A stretch of DNA of 64,000 bases from Muribaculaceae bacterium. Lineage in GTDB: Bacteria > Bacteroidota > Bacteroidia > Bacteroidales > Muribaculaceae. The translations under genes were made by a program, and so were the position numbers. Positions 56,698 through 64,000 of this stretch are shown here, piece by piece. The stretch lies in the NCBI GenBank assembly GCA_022509105.1, contig JAFLTV010000001.1:1-64000 (forward strand). The letters are read 5' to 3'. Below the pieces are notes generated by a model. That model was not told the origin of the DNA. It saw nothing but the letters and a program-made list of their open reading frames with translations, and did not search any database. Every line of letters begins with the position of its first letter. Position 1 is the stretch's first letter.

Positions 56698-59103
56698 TTA
56701 TTCAGCATCGGAGTCGCTGGCATTTGGATTGCTTGTTTCAGAGATATAAAGATATGGGAATTTACCATTATATCTTGAAAGCTGTTCGTCGGTATATGCC
56801 GCGAAGTCGGCATTTCCGTCGGAATAATATAGAGTCCTGGTGATTCCTTCCTGTTCATTGACTATCGACCAAGTTCCATCGTCATTTTTGCTTGCCTTGA
56901 AGAGATATTGCACAGAGATTGTTCCGTCGCTCTCAATATAGGCATTATTGCTTCTTACATTGAAACTTGAATATGTGCCTTGGAGATACATGTATCTTCC
57001 GTTAGCATCCAGAATCAGGAAGTAACCTTCCGGAGTAGTATAAGTGTTGCCGTTATATTCTGTGGTCGTTGTGAATGTAAATGCATTATCCCCGTTCGAC
57101 ATAACTATCTGACCGTTATTTATAACTACAGGAGTTTCACCCGGATATCCATAAGTTTTTCCGGTCGGAACGGGTTCCATACATACGCCACCGTAAACAA
57201 TCAGATAGCTGCAATTTAATCCAATCTTTTCTCCGTCATAGAAATTGAAGACTTCTTGTCCAATATATTTGCGGAAGCTGTAGGTGAGATTGCTTTTCAC
57301 AAACGCGGCTACTTTTTCCTCGATAAAGTTATCGACATAAGTCCAGTTATAGCCATCATAAGTAAGGAGGCTACAGCTGCAAGAATTGTTACCAAGATTG
57401 TAGGCTATATATTTTTCTGTGCCGGCCGTAGCAAATGGATAAGCATTTTTCATATAAACGGGGAGATAAACCGCCGGATCTGAAAGCTTGTTGTTAGCTA
57501 CTCCTAAAGCTTCATAGTCTGAAGGCTGCATAACAACTGCATCGGGAGCTACTACCCAAGCGCTGCCGTTATATTGATAAATGACATTTTCGCCTCCCTC
57601 AGTATTTCCGGTATCGCCACCAGTGTTACCACCGTTGTTGTCACCGCCCGTGTTACCACCACCTGTATTGCCGCCTGAAACATTTTCTACATTTGTAAGA
57701 ACCATGTAGAAATATTTTCCGCTTGTGATGCCTGTGAAATATCCAGTAAACTTATAAGTTTTTCCGTCTTCCAATTTTTCCTTCAATGCATCAGTCGGAG
57801 TGTAAAGGCTGCCTTGTCCGCTTGTTACTCCCGGAATATTGATGTTATAATAATTTCCGGAGATGGCAAGAGTGCCTTCATAAGATATATATGCAGCGGT
57901 GTTAGGAGTGTTGTCTACAATTGCTTTTTCAATCATTTCCGCAGAGTAAGCGGTAGGAGTGGGATAGGTGTAAGTCTCAGAGCCCACAACTTTCAGTGTC
58001 GCGGTGTTAGTAAGCTGGTAACCACCGTAAACAGCTACAGTGCCTGATACTTCAACCACCGTACCGATAGTATAAGTGGCAAGATCGACATTATTGTCAT
58101 AATAGAAAATAGATCCTGCATTGTCTGTGAGAATGATTCCTCTGCCACATTGAGCTGTCACAACGGCAGTAGCCGTCAGATTGGACCCTTCGGAGAGGTC
58201 TTTAATATTGCTTGTTAGATCAACAGCACGAGTTTTTGCTGAACCGCTCTTAGTTGCCGGAGCTGTGTAGCTTGTAATATAATTGCCACTTGTGAATTCA
58301 AAAGTGCCGTTATAATTTACAAGGTTTCCTGTTACTACGACAGCGGCTCCCACTTGAAGCTGATCTTCTGATGTGAACTTGGTGTTGTCGAGTCCATATC
58401 CGCGATAAACTTCAAGGCTTGCATCATCGCTCAGATTGTCTTTAATGAAATATGTGGCATTTCCATATTGTGTGCTCAATTCTTGAATTGAAGAAATAAT
58501 TCCGGAAACAGTTGCCTCACCTTCATAGCCTGCGTTCATTTGTGCCAAAGCTTGGGCTACAGTCCAGGTCACTGCCTCACCGGATTCTCCGCCGACAGTT
58601 ACTATAGCATAGTCTCCTTCTTGGGCATCAGGATATTCTGCTGCCAACATACCCGGGATTGAGCTTGATGATGTGCCATCTGCCACAGTCATTGTCTTAG
58701 CTGCAGAGATTGCCGCTATATCAGCCGGCACTTCTGCCTGTTGAAGAGTTACGTTTATAGTTGAGCCGGAGTTGTAGATATAAAAATTTGACTGCTCCTG
58801 GTTCAACAGATAAGGCACTGCAATCTGTGCAGGGTAGGGGCTGTTCTGATCGAAATAATGGTTGCTTTGAATAGCTCTTGCGGCAGCTATTTCTTCATCG
58901 GTTGTTGCTATGTTCTGCAAGGCTTTGCCGATGGTTTCATAATCAGTGGTGGTGAGAGTATAGTCAACCGTCACTGAGTTGTCATAGGTAGGCTTGCCGT
59001 CAAATCCGTCGAGGAAATGGTCGTTCCATGAATTGTCTGTACAGCCTGTTGCCATGAGCGCCAAGCCTACAAATGCCAACGGGTTTATATATTGAAATTT
59101 CAT
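56698..59103 (-). CDS. Surface lipoprotein with OB-fold-like domains, partner of the TonB receptor
   Basis: 801 residues. Lipobox LMATGC (Cys21) followed by polar and Asp residues. One OB-fold-like domain (177-280) is closely related to those of the T9SS proteins (YGNATYFIKD, YRGYGLDNTKFTSEDQLQVG). Two more divergent OB-like segments lie at about 298-375 and 385-475. A Gly-Asn-Thr-rich linker (476-505) leads to a C-terminal domain of about 300 residues that I cannot name. It occupies the place of SusD after a TonB receptor but has none of the SusD tetratricopeptide-like helices. The gap to the receptor gene is 29 bases, so they are probably co-transcribed. Confidence 0.82.
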   Translation of the reverse strand: MKFQYINPLAFVGLALMATGCTDNSWNDHFLDGFDGKPTYDNSVTVDYTLTTTDYETIGKALQNIATTDEEIAAARAIQSNHYFDQNSPYPAQIAVPYLLNQEQSNFYIYNSGSTINVTLQQAEVPADIAAISAAKTMTVADGTSSSSIPGMLAAEYPDAQEGDYAIVTVGGESGEAVTWTVAQALAQMNAGYEGEATVSGIISSIQELSTQYGNATYFIKDNLSDDASLEVYRGYGLDNTKFTSEDQLQVGAAVVVTGNLVNYNGTFEFTSGNYITSYTAPATKSGSAKTRAVDLTSNIKDLSEGSNLTATAVVTAQCGRGIILTDNAGSIFYYDNNVDLATYTIGTVVEVSGTVAVYGGYQLTNTATLKVVGSETYTYPTPTAYSAEMIEKAIVDNTPNTAAYISYEGTLAISGNYYNINIPGVTSGQGSLYTPTDALKEKLEDGKTYKFTGYFTGITSGKYFYMVLTNVENVSGGNTGGGNTGGDNNGGNTGGDTGNTEGGENVIYQYNGSAWVVAPDAVVMQPSDYEALGVANNKLSDPAVYLPVYMKNAYPFATAGTEKYIAYNLGNNSCSCSLLTYDGYNWTYVDNFIEEKVAAFVKSNLTYSFRKYIGQEVFNFYDGEKIGLNCSYLIVYGGVCMEPVPTGKTYGYPGETPVVINNGQIVMSNGDNAFTFTTTTEYNGNTYTTPEGYFLILDANGRYMYLQGTYSSFNVRSNNAYIESDGTISVQYLFKASKNDDGTWSIVNEQEGITRTLYYSDGNADFAAYTDEQLSRYNGKFPYLYISETSNPNASDSDAE

Positions 59104-59132
59104 ATTCTTTTCTTTTATGTGGTTAGGCTTGA

Positions 59133-61922
59133 TTAGAAGTTAACTTTGAGTCTGACGGAGAAGGTTCTTCCGAATGAATAGTAACCCCATGCGTTGCTCC
59201 AATCTCCCTTTTCATAATAATTAGTGTTGGCGTCTTTAATATAGTAGTTGTTAAGCACATTGTTTATATTGCCGTAAACTGTAGCATTAATGCCGCCAAT
59301 CTTGAAGTTGTAGCTAATATTGAGATTAAGTTCGTTTCCGAAAGGTATTTCCCACGGTTCCATAATTTCGATAGGTTTGACATCGTCAACCGTACTTACA
59401 GAGTTGCTGAGAGCACTGCTGGTCAATGAATAGTCTGAATAGTTGCGGGCATTCAAGAGCCAGTCTGCTCCAATTCTAAAACCTTTGAACGGGCGGAACT
59501 GAACGCCGAGAGCTCCTGTTGTCTGTGCTGAACCACCGATGTGCACGCCCTTCTGATTTACTGCTGCGAAGATATGGTCGGGAGCAAACATTCCTGATGC
59601 AACGTTTCCTTCAAGGTCTGCAAGAGGTTCGCCCTGACTGTTATAGAAGTAACCGATCACGTTGTTACCCCATTTCCAGTCGCCCCATGATATCATACCG
59701 TTGAGCTCAAACCATTTGGTGGGAAGATATGTGAAGTTCATTTCAACACCCATGTGGTTTGCCTGCACGTTTTCAAGGTTAACAGTGTAACGTTCCCCTG
59801 TGTTAGGTCCGCGGTTGATGTAGACTGAACGCTGAGTGTTGCGGTTTGTCTGGTCCATCCATTTTGTGTAGTAAGCGTTGATGGTCATTGTGAATTTCGG
59901 AGAATGGAAACCATAACCGAGTTCAGCAGATCCGATCTTTTCATTGAAAGATTTGGGGTTGATAGCGTTGCTCACGTCGGAAGATACAAACACACCGTTT
60001 GAGAAGAACGGAGCCTTTGAAATGTAGCCACCGTTGGCAAAGATATTGTTGTGACGGTCGATGTTCCAGTTGATACCTCCCTTGATGGTTCCACCGAGAT
60101 AGGATCTCTTGTCAGACCATGCGTGTTCTTTATCATAATAGAAAAGGTCTTTTCTTTGATAGGTTGTCACATTCAAAGATCCGGCGATGATAGTTGTGAT
60201 CTTGCCTTCGAGATATTTACCTTCTGCCTGACCGTAGATACCTTCCTGATTGGCATATCCGTAATAGTTACGGTAAACGATATCGCCAACACCAAGTTTT
60301 TCATATATGAATGCCTGGTTGCCGGCAAGAACATTGTTAGAAGCCATCATGGAAGAACCTCCACGGCTTGAATCATCGATGAAGTATTCACCGCTATAAA
60401 GATCAAGAATCTTATTGAAGTGGTGGCCGATATAGTATCTCATGTCGATACCGGCAGTAATGGTGAGACGGTTGGGCAATACCTCATTTTTATAAGTGGA
60501 GATAAGTCCATACCATTCATGGTTGTTATTGCTGGATGCCATCACCATGTTAGAACCTGTCAAAGAAGCGGCATTCATATCCTGGATTGAACCATAGTCG
60601 AATGTGCCGTCTGATCTTCTTGTTGAAATACCGTTGTATTCCCAATTGAGGTTACCATAACCGTCGGTGCCATACCATCCTGTTCTCCAGTTTGTTCCGC
60701 TCGGGCTTGTGATGTCGATCGGGCGTCCCTGACCTGAATAACCGTATCCTTTTGCAAGAGAGACATACAATGCAGAAGATAAAGAAGAATATTCGTTAAT
60801 CTGCCATATATGATTTAATGAGATAACCGGTTTGTGGAACTGGTTGCGGGCTGAAGTTCTTTGTTGTCCTTCATTGTCGTAACCGAAAATCGGGTTGTAT
60901 CTGTAAGGAGATTCATCGCCCATGTAATTGGCAACATTCTGCCATTCATTGATCATAAGGCTTGCGCTTGAACGTTGGTTGTGCCATTGCGGAGCACCGA
61001 AAGCTGTGAGTGAAAGTTGGTTTTTGTCACCAATCTTCTTTGTCACGTTTACAAACCAACTCCATTCATTGTATTGTGTGCCCTGGATATAACCGTTAGC
61101 CCAGCGACGACCGCCAAGAACAGTAATAGCCCAGCCATTATCCATAAGACCTGTTGAAACGGTCATACCGATATTGTTGAGTCCGTCGTTACCGGTGCCA
61201 TACCATATTGATCCGCCTTTCTTTGCATCCAGACCTTTAGTGGTATAAGCAATCGTACCACCGATAGAAGGGGTAGAGATTATAGCTGCACCCAAACCTC
61301 TTTGAGTCTGAACGTTAGAAGTCACATTAGGAAGATGGCCGAAGTTTGACCAGTAGATTCCGCCCCATTCCATGTCATTCATAGGAATACCGTTGATGAG
61401 CACTGCAACATTCGGGGCCTTGAAACCACGCATGTTTATCTTGGCATCACCGTGGCCACCACCTTCGGGAGTGGCCCAAACGCCGGGAGTGGTGTTAAGC
61501 AATTCCGGGAGTTCCTTGTCTCCTAATTTCACTTCAATTTCTCCAGCCGTAATTTCTGAAATCGCTACGGGTGTTTCTCTTGTTCTTGCAACAGATGAAG
61601 TTACAACAACGTCTTGAAGCATCTTGGAGTCAGGAGTCATCTTGATTTCTCCCATGTTTTCTTCAGCTTTTAATGTGAGAGTCTTATAACCCACATAGCT
61701 GATTTGAAGTTCTTTAGTATTTGACGGCACTTTCAACGAGAATTTACCGTCAATGTCGGTAGGAGTCGCAATCGTTGTGCCTTTTGCCTGAACTGTGGCG
61801 CCTATTACAGGTTCTCCCAGTTCATCGATAACTGTGCCCTGACATGTCTTTGTGTTTGGCTGGGCGTAACCCACCCCAATCATGCCTACTATTGCCAGGG
61901 TCAAGAGAATCAGTCTCTTCAT
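59133..61922 (-). CDS. TonB-dependent receptor with carboxypeptidase-like N-terminal domain
   Basis: 929 residues. Signal peptide 1-20, then a CarboxypepD_reg-like domain (GTVIDELGEPVIGATVQAKGT; KELQISYVGYKTL). The TonB-box region is DVVVTSSVARTRETPVAISEI, and the plug follows (LPELLNTTPGVWATPEGGGHGDAKINMRGF; VLINGIPMNDMEWGGIYW). The barrel runs to the final FSVRLKVNF. It is shorter than a typical SusC and has no SusD neighbour. It leads the probable operon with the OB-fold-like lipoprotein. The imported ligand is unknown. Confidence 0.92.
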   Translation of the reverse strand: MKRLILLTLAIVGMIGVGYAQPNTKTCQGTVIDELGEPVIGATVQAKGTTIATPTDIDGKFSLKVPSNTKELQISYVGYKTLTLKAEENMGEIKMTPDSKMLQDVVVTSSVARTRETPVAISEITAGEIEVKLGDKELPELLNTTPGVWATPEGGGHGDAKINMRGFKAPNVAVLINGIPMNDMEWGGIYWSNFGHLPNVTSNVQTQRGLGAAIISTPSIGGTIAYTTKGLDAKKGGSIWYGTGNDGLNNIGMTVSTGLMDNGWAITVLGGRRWANGYIQGTQYNEWSWFVNVTKKIGDKNQLSLTAFGAPQWHNQRSSASLMINEWQNVANYMGDESPYRYNPIFGYDNEGQQRTSARNQFHKPVISLNHIWQINEYSSLSSALYVSLAKGYGYSGQGRPIDITSPSGTNWRTGWYGTDGYGNLNWEYNGISTRRSDGTFDYGSIQDMNAASLTGSNMVMASSNNNHEWYGLISTYKNEVLPNRLTITAGIDMRYYIGHHFNKILDLYSGEYFIDDSSRGGSSMMASNNVLAGNQAFIYEKLGVGDIVYRNYYGYANQEGIYGQAEGKYLEGKITTIIAGSLNVTTYQRKDLFYYDKEHAWSDKRSYLGGTIKGGINWNIDRHNNIFANGGYISKAPFFSNGVFVSSDVSNAINPKSFNEKIGSAELGYGFHSPKFTMTINAYYTKWMDQTNRNTQRSVYINRGPNTGERYTVNLENVQANHMGVEMNFTYLPTKWFELNGMISWGDWKWGNNVIGYFYNSQGEPLADLEGNVASGMFAPDHIFAAVNQKGVHIGGSAQTTGALGVQFRPFKGFRIGADWLLNARNYSDYSLTSSALSNSVSTVDDVKPIEIMEPWEIPFGNELNLNISYNFKIGGINATVYGNINNVLNNYYIKDANTNYYEKGDWSNAWGYYSFGRTFSVRLKVNF

Positions 61923-62013
61923 AATCTGGTTTGTTTTAGTGAAGTGTATTTGGTAAATTAATTTGTGCTTTCCTTGGGTAAGATAGGATTCGATTTTTCA
62001 CGTTTTATTTTCG

Positions 62014-62045
62014 CAAAGATAAATTATTTTTAACAATAAGACAAT
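62014..62045 (-). promoter_or_regulatory. Promoter for the TonB receptor/OB-fold-like lipoprotein operon
   Basis: On the minus strand a -7 box TATCTTTG (62021-62014) has an ATTG -33 core (62045-62042) 20 bases upstream. The leader to the ATG is about 85 bases. Confidence 0.6.
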
Positions 62046-62054
62046 ATGACTTTC

Positions 62055-62080
62055 AATTTTAACAAAACAATGTTAAAATT
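62055..62080. promoter_or_regulatory. Perfect inverted repeat, possible regulator-binding site
   Basis: AATTTTAACA, six bases, then TGTTAAAATT: a perfect 10-base dyad. Its centre lies roughly 60 bases upstream of the predicted TonB receptor start site, a position often used by dimeric activators. The six-base spacing would suit a helix-turn-helix dimer such as a Crp/Fnr relative. It is not followed by a T run in a sense that would make it a terminator for either gene. Confidence 0.45.
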
Positions 62081-62264
62081 ACTTATACGATAGTTTTTAT
62101 TCCGGTTTGGCATTTTTCTCTATGATAAATTTCCAATTTTTTATTCCTTAAATTCTTTTTTGATATATTCTTCAAAGCTTTTCGTTATTTCATTCTAACA
62201 TTTTATCAATTTGGGTCTGAAAAGATTTTTTATTAAATTCGCAACAAATTAAAAGAAATAAATA

Positions 62265-62705
62265 ATGGAACTTGAAGGTAAAGTAATATCGTTTTTGGGA
62301 GAAACTTCAGGCACATCAAAAGCCGGTAATCCATGGAAAAAGAAAGAGTGGGTGGTTGAAACTTTCGGTCAGTATCCCAGGAAGGTGAAGGTGCAGTGTT
62401 TCGGCGACAGAGCAGATTCAATTAATCTGGAACCCGGAAGAGACTATACTCTTTCCATCGATTTGGAAAGCCGCGAATTTAATGGCAGATGGTATACCGA
62501 CGTCAGTGTTTACAGAGTAGCTGAATATGTAGGTCAACAAGGTGGATTTGGCGGACAACAACCCGCAGCCTACAACCCGGGCTATCCGCAAAACCAACAG
62601 CCGGCAGCCAATGCCGGAATGCCTTATGGAAATAACCAGGCTTTCGGTGGTCAACCCGAACCTTTTGCTCCTTCAGAGGCCGGAGAAGAAGACCTTCCTT
62701 TCTAA
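62265..62705 (+). CDS. DUF3127 protein with SSB-like architecture
   Basis: A 146-residue cytoplasmic protein. Residues 1-90 form a small beta domain of the DUF3127 family (LEGKVISFLGETSGTSKAGNPWKKKEWVVET; YPRKVKVQCFGDRAD), predicted OB-like. A Gly/Gln/Asn/Pro-rich linker (about 92-135) leads to the acidic tail EAGEEDLPF. This order (OB domain, disordered linker, acidic tip ending in Pro-Phe) copies single-stranded DNA-binding protein, whose tip recruits repair proteins. The family itself has no assigned role. A -7 box TAAATTCG lies 24 bases upstream of the ATG. Confidence 0.88.
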   Translation: MELEGKVISFLGETSGTSKAGNPWKKKEWVVETFGQYPRKVKVQCFGDRADSINLEPGRDYTLSIDLESREFNGRWYTDVSVYRVAEYVGQQGGFGGQQPAAYNPGYPQNQQPAANAGMPYGNNQAFGGQPEPFAPSEAGEEDLPF

Positions 62706-62833
62706 TTTGTTTTCATTTAGCTAATTAATGCATAGACATTCAACTAACAAATGAATAAATAATTTAGTCTACTAATGAATTGACGATTCTTTGCAAAGTC
62801 ATTCATAATTTTAGAGGTTATTCATAAATAAAT

Positions 62834-62873
62834 AAGACTCCGATTTTGACTATCAAGCCATCATCGGAGTCTT
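62834..62873. terminator. Terminator after the DUF3127 gene
   Basis: AAGACTCCGAT and ATCGGAGTCTT form a perfect 11-bp stem around an 18-base loop, followed by TCT. It lies about 130 bases after the DUF3127 stop. Confidence 0.85.
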
Positions 62874-63082
62874 TCTATATTTAAATCATTCATGTTTTTT
62901 AAATTAAAATTCTGATTTATACTTAAATAATTCCTAAATTCTCATATTTGTCTAAGGATTATGAATAAAAAGTCATTTTTGTGTTGCAAAACATTATTAG
63001 TTGAATTTTTTGAGATAAAATAAAAAATCATATAATTATCATTATTATAAAACTTCTTTTTGAAGTTTACAGGAGAAATTTG

Positions 63083-63154
63083 ATGAGAAATTATTTTAAA
63101 TTAAGAATTATTGTTTCAAAAAAAATCTCTTTAGATAGTGGATTTTTAAAATAA
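63083..63154 (+). CDS. Possible 23-residue leader peptide upstream of ureA
   Basis: ATG at 63083 is preceded by AGGAGA at a ribosome-site distance and by a 7-bp hairpin. The frame encodes MRNYFKLRIIVSKKISLDSG and three more residues, then TAA, 47 bases before ureA. It is basic and hydrophobic. A -7 box for ureA lies just after it, so it may not be on the same transcript. In sequence this AT-rich, a frame of this length arises easily by chance. Confidence 0.2.
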   Translation: MRNYFKLRIIVSKKISLDSGFLK

Positions 63155-63159
63155 AATGT

Positions 63160-63167
63160 TAAATTTG
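63160..63167 (+). promoter_or_regulatory. -7 box for the urease operon
   Basis: TAAATTTG fits the Bacteroidota -7 consensus exactly and lies 34 bases before the ureA ATG. The -33 region is poor, which would suit a promoter needing an activator. Confidence 0.5.
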
Positions 63168-63201
63168 TGATGTTAAAAATATTATTCTAAAAATAATAAT
63201 T

Positions 63202-63504
63202 ATGCATTTTACTCCCAAAGAACAAGACAAGCTCACTCTGTTGATGGTCGGTCTCATCGCAGAGCGCAGACTCAAAAAGGGTCTGAAGCTTAACTATCCG
63301 GAGTCAGTTGCTTATATCACAAGCGCTGCTCTTGAGATGGCAAGAGAAGGAAAAACTGTTGAAGAAGTTATGCACGCAGCTGCTAACGTTTTGACAAAGG
63401 ATGATGTGATGGAGGGCGTTGCCGACATGATCTCTCTCCTGCAGGTTGAAGCTGTATTTACTGACGGTAGCCGTCTGGTAAGTATTCATCAGCCTATTAA
63501 ATAA
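63202..63504 (+). CDS. ureA: Urease gamma subunit
   Basis: A 100-residue protein matching urease gamma throughout. The N-terminus [27 protein letters not shown] is typical. [38 protein letters not shown] and the end [16 protein letters not shown]-like block are all present. Gamma and beta subunits are separate here, as in most bacterial ureases. It is the first gene of the operon, with ureB starting 43 bases later. Urease hydrolyses urea to ammonia and carbamate in the cytoplasm. Confidence 0.97.
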   Translation: MHFTPKEQDKLTLLMVGLIAERRLKKGLKLNYPESVAYITSAALEMAREGKTVEEVMHAAANVLTKDDVMEGVADMISLLQVEAVFTDGSRLVSIHQPIK

Positions 63505-63547
63505 TATCTGAGATTTTATTCTATTATTAACTTTTGAAATTTTCAAT

Positions 63548-64000
63548 ATGGCTCAGAATAATAATAATCAACCGGAAGGAAGCTATGCTGCCATAAAAGG
63601 TATATTTCCGGGACAACCCCCAATCGCTTATCCTAACACTCCCGGCTTTACTCCGAAAGAGTATGTTCCGGTGGGAGGCGTCATTTTAACAGACGAGGAG
63701 GTTACTTATAACGCATATCGCAGAACTGTAAAATTAAACGTTAGAAACACAGGCGACCGTCCTGTTCAGATCGGCAGCCACTTCCACTTCTTCGAAGTGA
63801 ACCGCTATATGGAATTTGACAGAGACAAAGCATTCGGATATCACCTTAATATTCCGGCTACAACTGCCATTCGTTTCGAACCGGGTGAACAAAAAGAAGT
63901 TGAATTGGTGCAATACGGTGGTAAAAACCGTGTTATCGGTTTCAATGACTTGGTTAACGGTTATGCCGGACTCGAAGACAAACCGACCTTCTATCCCAAA
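63548..64000 (+). CDS. ureB: Urease beta subunit, truncated by window end
   Basis: The first 151 codons are present, starting at ATG 63548, and the frame is open to the window end. An Asn/Gln-rich N-terminal extension of about 40 residues (MAQNNNNQPEGSYAA) precedes the conserved core. The core reads VPVGGVILTDEEVTYN, VRNTGDRPVQIGSHFHFFEVN, MEFDRDKAFGYHLNIPATTAIRFEPGEQKEVELV and NRVIGFNDLVNG. The catalytic nickel subunit UreC and accessory genes should follow outside the window. Confidence 0.95.
   Translation, partial: MAQNNNNQPEGSYAAIKGIFPGQPPIAYPNTPGFTPKEYVPVGGVILTDEEVTYNAYRRTVKLNVRNTGDRPVQIGSHFHFFEVNRYMEFDRDKAFGYHLNIPATTAIRFEPGEQKEVELVQYGGKNRVIGFNDLVNGYAGLEDKPTFYPK

Larger units (their letters stand above)
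61923..62264. other. Intergenic control region between the TonB receptor and the DUF3127 gene
   Basis: 342 bases, very AT-rich, between divergent starts. It holds a minus-strand promoter (62045-62014), a perfect 10-base inverted repeat (62055-62080) and a plus-strand -7 box TAAATTCG (62234-62241). I see no open reading frame or structured RNA. Confidence 0.6.
62706..63201 (+). other. Long AT-rich region upstream of the urease genes
   Basis: 496 bases. It holds a dyad CTTTGCAAAG (62789-62798), a terminator (62834-62873), a short hairpin AAACTTC/GAAGTTT (63050-63068), a possible 23-codon reading frame (63083-63154) and a -7 box (63160-63167). The rest is AT-rich sequence in which I see no gene. 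Confidence 0.5.

Noticed and set aside
56698-59103. SusD-type nutrient-binding lipoprotein
   Set aside because: The position after a TonB receptor fits, but the sequence is beta-rich with OB-like domains and has no SusD-type helical repeats.

Overview
The window reads as chromosomal DNA of an anaerobic gut-type Bacteroidota, most likely Bacteroidales and possibly Muribaculaceae-like. The lineage is inferred from four things: a complete SprA/Sov type IX secretion translocon, cargo with T9SS-type C-terminal tails, TonB-dependent receptors with Bacteroidota-type N-termini, and promoter matches to the Bacteroidota consensus (TTTG, about 20 bases, TAnnTTTG). Glycolysis appears to include a PPi-dependent phosphofructokinase. 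Genes are densely packed on both strands. I saw no integrase, insertion sequence, prophage or CRISPR array.

Layout. 1-2.2 kb (minus): start of class II fructose-bisphosphate aldolase, a GT2 glycosyltransferase and a UDP-glucuronate epimerase-like enzyme. 2.3-5.7 kb (minus): MFS carrier, urea transporter and an unusual ion channel. 5.7-9.3 kb (plus): DUF3737 protein, MATE exporter and MalY/PatB aminotransferase. 9.3-12.9 kb (minus): complete dTDP-L-rhamnose set (rfbA, C, D, B), then tRNA-Leu(GAG). 13.2-26.9 kb (plus): outer-membrane-like protein, YccF, FtsK, LolA-like protein, thioredoxin reductase, dCMP deaminase, S41 protease, 5-formyl-THF cyclo-ligase, and M16 and M3 peptidases. 27-30.2 kb: aspartokinase, YqgE/AlgH, GNAT acetyltransferase and RecR. 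30.3-38.4 kb (plus): ruvA followed directly by the 2490-residue sprA. 38.5-43.8 kb (minus): periplasmic binding-like protein, putative porin, and an HMA metal-binding protein with a TonB receptor. 43.9-51.8 kb (plus): barrel protein plus large lipoprotein, GT4 plus flippase-like membrane protein, PPi-phosphofructokinase and thioredoxin lipoprotein. 51.9-61.9 kb (minus): TonB receptor, OB-fold-like lipoprotein and two secreted OB-fold-like proteins with T9SS tails. 62.3-64 kb (plus): DUF3127 protein with an SSB-like tail, then the start of a urease operon (ureA, partial ureB).

How the parts may work together. Urea transport at 3.7-4.8 kb and urease at 63.2 kb point to urea use as a nitrogen source or acid defence. 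SprA supplies the outer-membrane channel that the T9SS-tailed proteins at 51.9-56.5 kb would need. Those proteins share one repeated domain with a neighbouring surface lipoprotein beside a TonB receptor that has no SusD. This is the best candidate in the window for a poorly described surface binding and uptake system; its ligand is unknown.
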